From the NCBI RefSeq assembly GCF_029962835.1, contig NC_080588.1:66426001-66490000 (forward strand): a stretch of DNA of 64,000 nucleotides. The letters run 5' to 3'. Position numbers and translations under genes: made by a program. Below are positions 34,617-44,585 of this stretch, in pieces (position 1 is the first letter of the stretch; each line of letters opens with the position of its first letter). Under the pieces are notes generated by a model, which saw only the letters and a list, made by a program, of their open reading frames with translations, did no database searches and was not told the origin of the DNA. Origin of the DNA: Magnolia sinica (taxonomy: Eukaryota; Streptophyta; Magnoliopsida; Magnoliales; Magnoliaceae).

Positions 34617-35044
34617 GGCTCTGTAGTCATGTACTCTACTTTCTATTCCAAGTCTCATTTCCCTTATGTCTTGTGTGCCGAGCTTAGTACACACATGTTC
34701 CATGTACCCTTTTTTTCTACTCTCTTCTTCAAATCCCATTTTCCTACTTTGAAAATAAAATTAAAAAAATAATAATTGTATAGTATTTGCGGGCTGTATT
34801 AGAAGCTTTTGAATGTTTTCCGCTTTCTTTCACTCAGCATTTATCAGTTGGTTAGGGCTACCTGGATGGGCCACATTTTAAGAATCATAACCAAAGGAGA
34901 CAATCCTAACCCTTGGAGAGGATTTTTGTTGGTGGGGCTCAAGCAGCATGCATGGTGCTCTCTTTCTTTGGAATGGGCGACCATGCTACCCCTCCCTTTC
35001 AAGCTACGCCTCTTTATCACTCTCTCTCATCACAGTCCACATTG

Positions 35045-35099
<55 letters not shown>

Positions 35100-35837
35100 G
35101 AAGAAAGGAGAGAGAGAGAGAGGAGGGAGGCCATGGAGTCTTTGATCAACTTGATCGAGGTTATCTTATCAGCCGCCATCATTTTAAAGGGTGAAGAGGC
35201 CCATCTTCCCTATCATGGTTGATTCAAGCGGGCTGTTAGATTTTCGACTATTTTACCTCTTCTATTGAATTCGCTGTGTAGTTGTGTCGCTCGAGCGTAC
35301 ACTCCTAACAATTTAGCTATTCAACTGTACAATCTCAACTTACATGTCAATAAACTTCCAATATATTTTAAGGAAAGAGGTCCCACCATGAATCCCTGAA
35401 TATTTATACAAAATGAAAAATGAGAAAAATGGTCCACCTTTTTACAGTCTTTAATTAATTCAAAGTACGGCTGCCCACCAACCAAAACATAGCAGACCAT
35501 ATCTATTACAATGGGATGATGGGGATCTAGAGCAAATCACATCTAACGGATGTTTCCAATTACATGTTCTTCGATTTTGAAGCATCTTCTCACTTCCTTT
35601 GGGAGATCAGTAGATCTAGCAAAACTCGTCTCTCCAGGTGGAACTACTTATCCGAGCTAAACCATCTGCTGCGGAATTACATTCCCAAAAGACATGGCTT
35701 ATTTTGTAGTGGATCCTCTGCAACTTATTCTTGACATTCAAGCATCAATGCCGTATGGACCATGGCAGGTTCGAAATGAAATTGAGACTTCACAGGTTCC
35801 AAATGGATTTGAGACTCATATAGTGAGACACCATCAA
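34617..35837. other. 3' flank of LecRK 2 and spacer with (GA)n
   Basis: AATAAAA near 34753 probably ends LecRK 2. A GA tract of about 47 bp lies at 35048-35094, followed by an ATG-started 29-codon frame (from 35133) that stops at once. I could not confirm any gene there. Confidence 0.45.
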
Positions 35838-36475
35838 TGATGTACAGCAGGTTGCAGACAGTTTCGTGGCAAAGATGGACTAGAGAAGGTCGAATCGGAA
35901 GCGGAAATGATCCGAACTGTCAGAATCTTAAATCAGTCGTATCTCACAAACTAGAACGAGTTTTTCAAGATATTATATATAATTTTGGTATAGGAGAACC
36001 TACTTAAGCCAACCAACCCACTATACCAAGTTTCCCATGCTGAAATTGCAAGATTACGTTAGATTAACGGTCGAAAGTTCTATTTAATTTCATTTTTACC
36101 ACAGATAGTAAGTTTTACCACAAGTATAACTTTTAATCCTTTGATTGTAGAAGTTGTGCTCAACATGAAAAGGGCTTTAAAAAGTAAAAAGAATAATGTG
36201 GTTAGACTAAATTGGACACATTATTTTTGGCCAAAAAACATCAAGTCTAGTAAGAATGCAGGTCGTCTATAAATAATAAGTCACGTTGGTGCTTGAGTTG
36301 GAGTCTAGTCTAAAATTCTGTCAAGCTCATTATTTAAAGAATTATAATTTTATTTTATTTATCGTCAATCAAATTGTTTTCAATTTATTTGAAATTATTC
36401 CTGCTTTTATGCCTGAGGGAGCTCTGCAACGAGTTAAGAGAACTCCGTGGATTTAAAGTAGTTATCTCCTAGAGC
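35838..36475 (+). mobile_element. LTR copy, family of 7167-7864, 3' end lost
   Basis: Starts TGATGTACAGCAGG and follows the 7167 copy in order, including the GACTGTCAGAA block and the CTCCGTGGATTT block near the end. The last 30-40 bp are replaced by a foldback half-element. Divergence is high, so it is old. Confidence 0.65.
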
Positions 36476-36745
36476 TCACCATGATGTTTATATGCCATCC
36501 AAACCGTTCATACGTTATTTTACCACTGGGAAGAACTGTAGTCATAAATATCATCCTAATTCATAACTTCTGTGACCTCTACAGAGTTTTCAATGGTGGC
36601 CATTCAATCCCTGCTGTTTCATGAGACGTGGCCCACCTGAGTTTCAGATCTGCCTCATTTTGGGATTCCTGTACTATCGTGAGTTCGTGAAACTGATGGA
36701 CAGAGTGGACTTCCCACGGGCATTTAGGTGGGCCACACAGCTTCT
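36476..36745. mobile_element. Foldback element, right half only
   Basis: Begins in the loop (CCATGATGTTTATATGCC) and keeps one arm to GGTGGGCCACACAGC. It abuts the LTR at 35838-36475, so one probably disrupted the other. Confidence 0.6.
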
Positions 36746-37800
36746 GCCTAAAGGAACTTCCTGTTGGCTGGGGTCACAGGCTATTCGCATCAGTACCTGA
36801 GTGCACCACCATGCCTGATGTATTACAAAAATGCACTTCGAATTTCAAACCATAAGGAATCGGGTCCACGGGCTCTGAGGCACAACCCGAGCTCTCCCCA
36901 ATTAATAGAGGACTTTATTCCCGGGCACAAACCACTGGCCTAAAATTCCCAAAGCCCGGCCTCAAATGGGCCATGACCCAAAGCCAGATGAGTCAACCTG
37001 GTCCATTGACAGCCCTAGGCCTGGACATGGCATCCCTCATCCATGATGGCCCATCTGTTCAACGGCCTAGATAAATAAAGCATGGCACTAATCATATGTT
37101 AGTTCAAGAGCACAGAAAAGATAGATTTCTATTTATTATAATTTGTTTTGCCTCTGTGGCCTGTCAGGATCAAGCGTTTCTTATTGTCCACTGGCCCACT
37201 TACTCAGTGTTCCAATGATCGAACCGTCCATGCTGCGGACTCTCTACAATACGGGCCACTGTCTGCTGAACAGATGCTGTCAGCATCACTACCCTGTAGA
37301 TGAATTTAAAATAATAAAAAGAAAATTTTCAATGGCTAGCACAACTCTAAAATTCAACGATGAGGATGTGGGTCCAAGTGGGTGGTGGCGGACACGCTAG
37401 ATGCTGAGTCGTTACAGAGGCAAAACGACTTTTTTTTTTCTAAGTCTTCTTTTAGATATGACCTCGCATTACCACGTCAATCTTCTTTTCCTAGCATCTA
37501 CACGGTACACGTGGCATCATTCTAGGATGATCAGAATCATTGATCTTGTAGGCCACCACATGGGTAGGCCCTACGCAAATATTATAAAAAAAGAACTTTT
37601 TATGGGCTCTAATTAACCATGACAATGGAAGTTTCAAATCTGGAGACATTCAATGGCTAAAGTTTAAAACCATCAGAGGGCTAGGATTATCTGATCTCAA
37701 TAAACTTTTGACTACAGTCTGTCCACGTGGTATAGACGAGATCAACGGTTCTGATCACCGTAGTGGATTTCCACGTCGATATAAGCGGTGGGAAAAGGAA
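36746..37800. other. Intergenic, no gene seen
   Basis: Short frames only. A T run lies at about 37431-37440. No element recognised. Confidence 0.4.
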
Positions 37801-38315
37801 GCGGACTGCTCCTGACCCTCCACTGACTCGGTCCAGGAAGTGGCTCTGTGGGGCCCACAGTAATGTATTAGTTTTATCCAAACTTTCCATCTAATTTTAC
37901 TGATCATTTTAGAATACGAACCTAAAAATTAGGAAGGTTATAGGGTCAAGTTGACCACACGCTAGAGATTAAACGCCTACCGTTAAAAAAGTTTGAGAGC
38001 CGCAAAAGTTCTGGATCAAGCTTTTATTTGTCTTTTCCCTTCATACACAAGTGTATGTGACCTTACGAATAAGTTAGATGGCAAATGAAATTCACAGTGG
38101 GCCCTAGTAAGGTTTCAACGGTGAGCGTCATTATCACCGCTTCATCCTGTGGCGGTCCAGTTGAGCCTTGGATCTTGCCCGTTTTTGGGATTTTATCCAA
38201 ACATGATCTGAAAAAATAGATGGACGGCGTGGATAAAACCCATTCACCATGATGGGCCCCACAGAGCCCCCGCTGGACCGAGTCGGTCAAAGCAGGAGCA
38301 AGACCCAATCCCCGC
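37801..38315. mobile_element. Foldback element, copy with GACTCGGTCC termini
   Basis: 515 bp. The outer ends pair as GACTCGGTCCAGG against CTGGACCGAGTCGG, then CTCTGTGGGGCCCAC against GGGCCCCACAGAG. It ends about 115 bp before the next complete foldback element at 38431. Confidence 0.8.
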
Positions 38316-38430
38316 GTGATTGACCGAGTCAGTCCGCCACCTCTCTGAATGGGAAAAGTCAAAGTCAAATATTGCCTAAAATTTTCAACAAGTCAAAAAC
38401 GATATTGCATGCCACTTCCGTACGCGTACT

Positions 38431-38974
38431 CGGATCAGGTGGTGTTGCCCACGCCAGCCCCACCGGTGGTGTGGTGATGTGTTGGGCGTTGTGGAGCCCA
38501 TCATGATGTTTCTCTATATCCACGCCGTCCATCCATTTTTTCATCTCATTTTAGGACAGAGACCCAAAAATGAACTACAAAAGAATTTCCAATAGTCTAC
38601 ACCAAAGAAAAAAGTGATGATTGAACCCAACGATAAAAAAAACTTCCTGGGCCCCAAAAGTTTTGTATCAGGCTGATATTTGTGCTTTTCCTTCATCCAT
38701 GTCTGGAAGACCGTATCAACAGCTTGGATGGCAACAAACATTAGGATGGACGGTCAGAATGTTTCAATCACCACTGCCATTATCCCCACTATTTCTGGTA
38801 GTGTGGCCCACTTGATTGTTGTATTTACTTCAATTTTGGATTCATGTCCTTGACAAGAGCTGTAAAAATGGAAAAACAGCGTGGAAATAAAACACGTACA
38901 TCACGGTGGGGCCACATGCCCAGCACATCACCACACCACAGCTGTGGATGGTGTGGACAACACCACTCAATCCG
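38431..38974. mobile_element. Foldback element abutting the LecRK 3 promoter
   Basis: 544 bp, with ends CGGATCAGGTGGTGTTG and CAACACCACTCAATCCG, and GGTGTGGTGATGTG/CACATCACCACACC just inside. Its right end is 81 bp upstream of the LecRK 3 start codon, so it must contribute most of that gene's proximal promoter. Confidence 0.85.
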
Positions 38975-39054
38975 CGCAGCCATTTCCCACATAAATTGCC
39001 ACACAACCCTTCATCTCCCTCACACCAACTAGGCCAGCTTCTCTACAAATCCAG
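38975..39054 (+). promoter_or_regulatory. Likely core promoter and short leader of LecRK 3
   Basis: The 80 bp between the foldback element and the ATG. A TATA-like ACATAAATTG lies at about 38989, allowing a transcription start near 39020 and a leader of some 35 bases. The TATA call is weak. Confidence 0.35.
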
Positions 39055-41130
39055 ATGGCCCAACAACCTTCCTCCATTACAGTCTTCATCTTTATCTTTC
39101 TCCATCTCTTCCCTTTCACCACACCTGCAACCTTCTCCTTCACCTCTTTCTCACCCAATGATAGAAACATCTCCACCTTCGATGGGGCATCTGTAAACGA
39201 CAACAGCGGCACTCTCCGGCTCAACAACAACGAGTTTGGTGGTAACGTCTTCAACAACACAGGCCGTGCTCAGTACACAGAAGCCATACAGTTATGGGAC
39301 CCAGCTACCAATGCCACCACAGATTTCACCACATATTTCGAATTCTCAATTCAATTCCAGAACGGATTCGATAACTCAAATTCCGGCGGCTTCGCTTTCT
39401 TCTTAGCATCACCCAATTCAAGAATCCCACTTAATTCAGGTGGAGGGTGGCTAGGCCTCTTCAACCAAAGCACCAATGGCAGTTCGACGAACCAGATTGT
39501 CGCCGTAGAGTTTGATACATTTCAAGATGCATGGGATCCAAGCAACAACCATGTTGGTATCGATGTGAATTCCATCGTCTCGGAGGCAAATCAAACATGG
39601 AGTAATACCATGGTTAGCGGCGATATCTTGGGTGCCAGAATTTCATACAATGGTACTACTAACGATCTTCATGTTCATTTAAAAGACCCACAAGTTCCTA
39701 ATGATACGGGATCATTGAATCTTACTTACAAGATTGATTTAAAAACATTCCTGCCTGAGAAGGTGATAGCAGGATTCTCAGCTTCTAGTGGGTCTAGTAT
39801 CGTCACCCAACTGATTAGACGTTGGAATTTCACGTCTAGTTTGGATTTGGTTGTGGAGGTTGGAGAAGATGGTGGAAGTTCTAAGATGCTGGTGGTGGGG
39901 TTGATCATAGGAGCTGTAGTACTGATACTTGGGTTAGGGTTAGTTTTGGGTTTGTGGTGGAGAAAAGCAAATATAAAGAAAGAAGTAGTGGAAGATTTAG
40001 ATTTTGATGACGATGATCCAATGGATGATGATTTTGAAAAAGGTACAGGACCCAAGAGGTTTTCTTATAAGGAGCTGGTTTTAGCAACAAACAACTTCGC
40101 AGAAGAAGGGAAGCTTGGAGAAGGAGGATTTGGAGGTGTTTACAAGGGTTTCTTGACCGATTTGAACTTGGAAATTGCAGCGAAGAAAATCTCCAGAGGG
40201 TCTAAACAAGGGAAGAAGGAGTATGTATCAGAAGTGAAGATCATCAGCCGGTTGAGACACAAGAACTTGGTGCAACTCCTCGGTTGGAGTCATGAACGCC
40301 GCGAATTCCTTCTTGTCTATGAGTTCATGCCAAACGGAAGCCTTGACACTCATCTATTCGGCAAGAAGAGCTCTCTCACATGGACCGTTCGATACAAGAT
40401 TGCTCTAGGGCTGAGCTCAGCATTGCTCTATCTACATGAAGAATGGGAGCAGTGTGTGGTCCACCGTGATATAAAATCAAGCAATGTGATGTTGGATTCA
40501 AGCTTCAATGCCAAGCTCGGAGATTTCGGGCTAGCTAGGCTTGTAGACCATGATCTTGGCTTGCAAACGACGGTTTTGGCTGGGACTATGGGCTACTTAG
40601 CTCCTGAATGCATTATCACCGGCAAGGCTAGCAAAGAATCGGATGTTTTCAGCTTCGGAGTAGTTGCACTGGAAATCGGGTGTGGTAGAAGGCCGGTAGA
40701 ACCAAAGGCAGAAGAATCTCAGGTGAGGTTGGTGGAGTGGGTTTGGGAGTTGTATGGGAAAGGACGTCTCCTCCAAGCTGTAGATCCTGTATTGATGGGA
40801 GACTTTGATGAGAAAGAGATGGAGTGTTTGATGACCGTTGGATTGTGGTGTGCCCACCCAGATCATAGCTTGAGGCCTTCTATAAGGCAAGCAATTCAGG
40901 TGTTGAATTTCGAGGCGCCATTGCCGAATCTTCCACCGACGATGCCTGTTCCGACGTATTTCTCTCCTTCACCGGTGCAAGCTGGGCAATTCTCATTGAC
41001 GTTTTCTAGCGATGCTACCAACGGTAATGATAGTACTTCAGTAGCATCGACGGCAACCTCGTCGACGTTGAATAGAGTCTCTTCATCCAAATCTCTCCTG
41101 CATGGAATCCATTCTACGGCTGTTATTTAA
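39055..41130 (+). CDS. L-type lectin receptor-like kinase (LecRK 3, clade IX-like, altered lectin site)
   Basis: An intronless 691-aa receptor-like kinase. Signal peptide 1-25; lectin domain about 26-265; membrane helix about 278-302; an acidic stretch before the kinase (FDDDDPMDDD, about 317-326); kinase loop GEGGFGGV (355-362), Lys377 in an IAAKK context instead of VAVKK, HRD 470-472 and DFG 490-492. The kinase therefore looks active. In the lectin domain the Asp of the usual GDG is Gly111 and the loop-C Asn is Asp158, while the metal-site residues E152, D154, D161 and H166 remain. This suggests lost or changed monosaccharide binding. The tail is Ser/Thr-rich and lacks the Cys cluster of LecRK 1 and 2. 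The start is the first ATG, before a clear signal peptide. Confidence 0.95.
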   Translation: MAQQPSSITVFIFIFLHLFPFTTPATFSFTSFSPNDRNISTFDGASVNDNSGTLRLNNNEFGGNVFNNTGRAQYTEAIQLWDPATNATTDFTTYFEFSIQFQNGFDNSNSGGFAFFLASPNSRIPLNSGGGWLGLFNQSTNGSSTNQIVAVEFDTFQDAWDPSNNHVGIDVNSIVSEANQTWSNTMVSGDILGARISYNGTTNDLHVHLKDPQVPNDTGSLNLTYKIDLKTFLPEKVIAGFSASSGSSIVTQLIRRWNFTSSLDLVVEVGEDGGSSKMLVVGLIIGAVVLILGLGLVLGLWWRKANIKKEVVEDLDFDDDDPMDDDFEKGTGPKRFSYKELVLATNNFAEEGKLGEGGFGGVYKGFLTDLNLEIAAKKISRGSKQGKKEYVSEVKIISRLRHKNLVQLLGWSHERREFLLVYEFMPNGSLDTHLFGKKSSLTWTVRYKIALGLSSALLYLHEEWEQCVVHRDIKSSNVMLDSSFNAKLGDFGLARLVDHDLGLQTTVLAGTMGYLAPECIITGKASKESDVFSFGVVALEIGCGRRPVEPKAEESQVRLVEWVWELYGKGRLLQAVDPVLMGDFDEKEMECLMTVGLWCAHPDHSLRPSIRQAIQVLNFEAPLPNLPPTMPVPTYFSPSPVQAGQFSLTFSSDATNGNDSTSVASTATSSTLNRVSSSKSLLHGIHSTAVI

Positions 41131-41454
41131 TAGATGATTGCGTCTTTGTTTTTTTTTTTTTTTTTTCCTAAATGGAATTCGGTCTTGTAACTATATGTAT
41201 TGAATGCGATGAACAGCTAAAGAAATTACATTCGATTGTAAACTCAAGACTAGCGTTTGTGTGTGTATATACAATATAGAACCATGGTGATTTTTGGGGC
41301 CCATCTATCGATGAAGCTCAAACACAGCTGGTGCTTATTTCTAGATCCTGGCTGTTCATTAGAGGGGACCCACAGTGAATGGGTCTAAACCGAAGTATCA
41401 ACTGGGTCCTCTGATCCGGTGGATCTGGACCATTGGTTTTCCTCTTGCAACTGC
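41131..41454. other. 3' flank of LecRK 3
   Basis: A T run at 41150-41166 and AT-rich sequence probably include the 3' end of the transcript. No other gene. Confidence 0.4.
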
Positions 41455-41835
41455 CCCTTTGTATATCCACACTGTCCATCCATTTATCCAGGTCATTTTA
41501 GGGTATGAGTCTAAGAATCATACAGATGTAAGGCTTAAGTGGACCACATCACAGGAAACAGTGGTGATAATGGTGCCAACAGTTGAAATCTTCCAAGGGC
41601 CCACCATGATGTTTATTTGTCATCCAACCTGTTCATAAGGTCACATAAACCTGGATGAAGGGAAAATTACACAAATATCAGTTTGATCAAAAGTTCTTCC
41701 AGACCCAAGAAGTTTTCAATGGTGGGCGTTCAATCCCCACTGTATGGTCCACTTGAGTCTTGGATCCGCCTCATTTTTGGGCTCATACTAATTTGGAGAA
41801 ATTGATGGACGGCGTGGATCGAAACCCGCTTCACA
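41455..41835. mobile_element. Foldback element, lightly diverged
   Basis: Close to the family consensus through the left arm and loop (TCCACACTGTCCATCC; TTTATTTGTCATCCAACC) and the right arm (GATGGACGGCGTGGATC). The termini are trimmed. Confidence 0.7.
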
Positions 41836-41929
41836 ACAGAAGTAGGATGCAATTCGCTTCCAATAACGAACCGGATTACCCGGTGACCGAATCACTGACT
41901 CAACAAATCAAGCATACTTTTCGTTGGAA

Positions 41930-42445
41930 ACGGATTCATGGCTTGCCACTCACCACGGACCTTGGTGGTGTGTTGACGTCACCAAGTTACGTGGGCCTAC
42001 TATGATGTATGTGTTATATCCAAGCTGTCCGTCCGTTTAATAAAATCGTTTTAAGGCTTGAGCACAAAAATGGACAGATCCAAAGCTCAAGTGGACCACA
42101 CTATAGAAAGTTGTGGGGATTGAATGTCTACCATTGAAAACCTTCTAGGCAGTTACAGAAGTTTTGGATAAATTTGGTATTTTTGTTTTTTACTTTCATC
42201 CAGGCTTGTGTGACCTTTTGAACAGGTTGGATGGCAAGTAAATATCATAGTGGACCCTTGGAATATTTTAATGATAGTAATTATTATCTCATTGCTTTTT
42301 ATAATGTAGTCCACCTAATTTTTTAATATGACTCAAAAATGAGCTTGCCTTTAAAATGATCTCACCGAATAGATGTGCAGATCTGTATATAATAAATATA
42401 TGACAAAACTTGTATTGTCAATACACCATGGAGGTCGGTGGTGAT
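41930..42445. mobile_element. Foldback element
   Basis: The left end has GACCTTGGTGGTGTGTTGAC, matched on the right by GTCAATACACCATGGAGGTC. Loop and arms follow the family order. Confidence 0.65.
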
Positions 42446-42465
42446 ATGCTTCTCCTTTCAAGAGC

Positions 42466-43024
42466 CGATTAGGTAAGACCCGGCCTCACCTAATACTGTG
42501 CGCCATTACTGTAGGTTAACCTGGGCCCACCTTGATGAATGTATTATGTATCCATACGGTCAGTTCATTTTTTCAGATCATTTTAGGACATTATTACAAA
42601 AATAAAGCAAATCTAATCATCAAGTGGACCATATCATAATAAACAATACTAATTGACCATTAATACAGATACTTGTCTTTTAGCTTCATTGACCTTATCA
42701 AGAGATTGGATGGTAAATAAACATTACAGAAACATTGAGGTGCACCCTGATAAGTTTTTAATGACAAGAGTTACATGGGATCCACCTTGATGTATATGCT
42801 TCATTCATACCATCCTTCCATTTTGACGAATCATTTTTAGGCATTATATAAAAAAGAAAGCAATCCAAGGCTCAATGGACCACACTGTAGGAAACAGTGA
42901 GGATTGAACATTGAAAATCTCTTGTTGACAAAAGTTTTGAATCACTCTGATATTTATGTTCTCCCTTCATCCAAGTCTACATGACCTTATTACCAGGTTG
43001 GATGGTAAATAAACATCATGAATG
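42466..43024. mobile_element. Two foldback left arms in tandem
   Basis: A left arm starting CGATTAGGTAAGACCCGG (the extended-terminus subfamily also seen at 8164) runs to about 42770. It is followed by a second left arm and loop (CCACCTTGATGTATATGC to TAAACATCATG). Neither has its right arm. Confidence 0.55.
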
Positions 43025-43144
43025 TTATGGATTATAATCCGACCATGAGTGGATAGCTTGTGTTTTGGGAAAGGTTAAAAGATTAAGATAAATCTTTATT
43101 AGTTAGGATAAGATGGAAAAATTTATATATATATATATATAGAG

Positions 43145-43545
43145 AGTAATGGTCTCCTGCGAACCATCCCGCAGGATACCTTGCTGCGGTCCAATTCTTA
43201 CCCCAAGAGACCCTTGTGCAGGCGCGGATCGACTAGCTGCTACTAAATTTGTGGCCCCACTATGATATATGTTTTATATCCACGCCATCCATCCATATGG
43301 AGAGATCATTTTAGGGTGAAATCCAAAGAATGAGTGACATCCAAAGCTCCAGTGGACCCCACTACAGAAAACAGTGGGGAGAGTGACACCACCATAAAAA
43401 ACTTCTAAAGGCCATAAAAAGTTTTCGATCAAGCTTATATTTAAATTTTCCCTTCTTTAAAAATGGATGAACGGAGTGGATGAAATGCATACATCATGGT
43501 GGGGCCCATAGAGCACCGACCACCAGCCACGCCAATCCGTACGAG
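43145..43545. mobile_element. Foldback element preceded by an AGTAATGG terminus
   Basis: A TA run (43127-43140) leads into AGTAATGGTCTCCTGCGAACC, the same terminus as the element at 54098. The foldback core then follows (ATCCACGCCATCCATCC to GGTGGGGCCCATAGAGC). The inner arms are shortened. Confidence 0.6.
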
Positions 43546-43599
43546 AAATCAGATTGCATAGTGAGTTACTCAGTAGACTCTTATCGTACTAAGTAAACA

Positions 43600-44030
43600 A
43601 AGTTGAGCAATGTTGAATGTATGTGGTCTATCTATGCCGTCCATCCATTTTTCCATCTAATTTAAGGGGTTGAGCCCAAAATTGATGCATATCCAAAGAT
43701 CAAGTGGATCATACCACCGGAAACAGTGGGGTAATGATTTCCACCGTTGAAACCTTTCTAGGCCCCACAGTGATGTTTATTTTTCATCCAACCTGTTCAT
43801 AAGATCATACAGACATGAATGAAGGGAAAAAAACAAACATAAGCTTGATCCAAAACTCTTGTGGCCCTCTGAGTATTTTTCAATGGTAGACATTCAATTC
43901 AATTGTTTCCTATGGTGTGGTCCATTTGAACATTGGATATACCTCATTTTTTGGTTCAAGTACTAAAATTATTTGTTAAAATGTATGAACGGAGTGGATA
44001 AAATAAATAAATCATGGTGGACCTCACAGA
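43600..44030. mobile_element. Foldback element
   Basis: Left arm ATGCCGTCCATCCATTTTTCC, loop TTTATTTTTCATCCAACCTG, right arm GAACGGAGTGGATAAA ending near CATGGTGGACC. Both flanks contain TAGTGAGTTAC, possibly part of longer ends. Confidence 0.65.
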
Positions 44031-44109
44031 TTGTACTCAATACGCTAAGCGTAGTGAGTTACAGACCACGCAATCCGCTTCATAACACCGGACCTCACTC
44101 TACGAAAGT

Positions 44110-44585
44110 GACGTCACCAAGTTTTGTGGACCCCACTATGCTGTATGTGTTGTATCCACAATGTCCATCCATTTGGAGATATTAGTTTAAGCCATGAGCA
44201 TGAGAATGAGGTAGATCCAAAGCTTTAGTAGACCTCACTCCACAAAAAAAAAAATAGTGGGAAGATTAATGCCCACCGTTGAAACCTTTCTAAGGCCTAT
44301 CATGATGTTTTTTCAAAATCCAACCTGTTCAAAAGTTAACAAAGACATTATAGAAGGGAAAATATAAATATATGCCTGATCGAAAACTTTTTGTGGCCTT
44401 TAGAAGTTTTGGCCTTTAGAAGTTTTTAATGGTAGTGTTGCTCTCCCCATTGTTTTTTTGTAGTGGGGTCCACTAGAGCTTTCGATGTGACTCATTCTTT
44501 GGATTTCACCCTAAAATGATCTCTTTGTATGGATGGACAGTGTGGATACAAAACATATATCACGGTGGTGACACAAATTCAGTAG
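44110..44585. mobile_element. Foldback element
   Basis: The end GTGACGTCACCAAG is mirrored by a shorter GGTGGTGACAC. The inside arms match (TATCCACAATGTCCATCC against GGATGGACAGTGTGGATA). A short direct repeat (TTTTGGCCTTTAGAAG) lies in the middle. Confidence 0.65.

Noticed and set aside
35133-35222. ATG-started 29-codon frame after a GA tract, vaguely like the N-terminus of a dynamin-related protein
   Set aside because: The likeness is a few residues only and no continuation exists downstream.
34809-35222. 137-codon frame with a long Arg-Glu run
   Set aside because: Driven by the GA tract at 35048-35094. No conserved domain.
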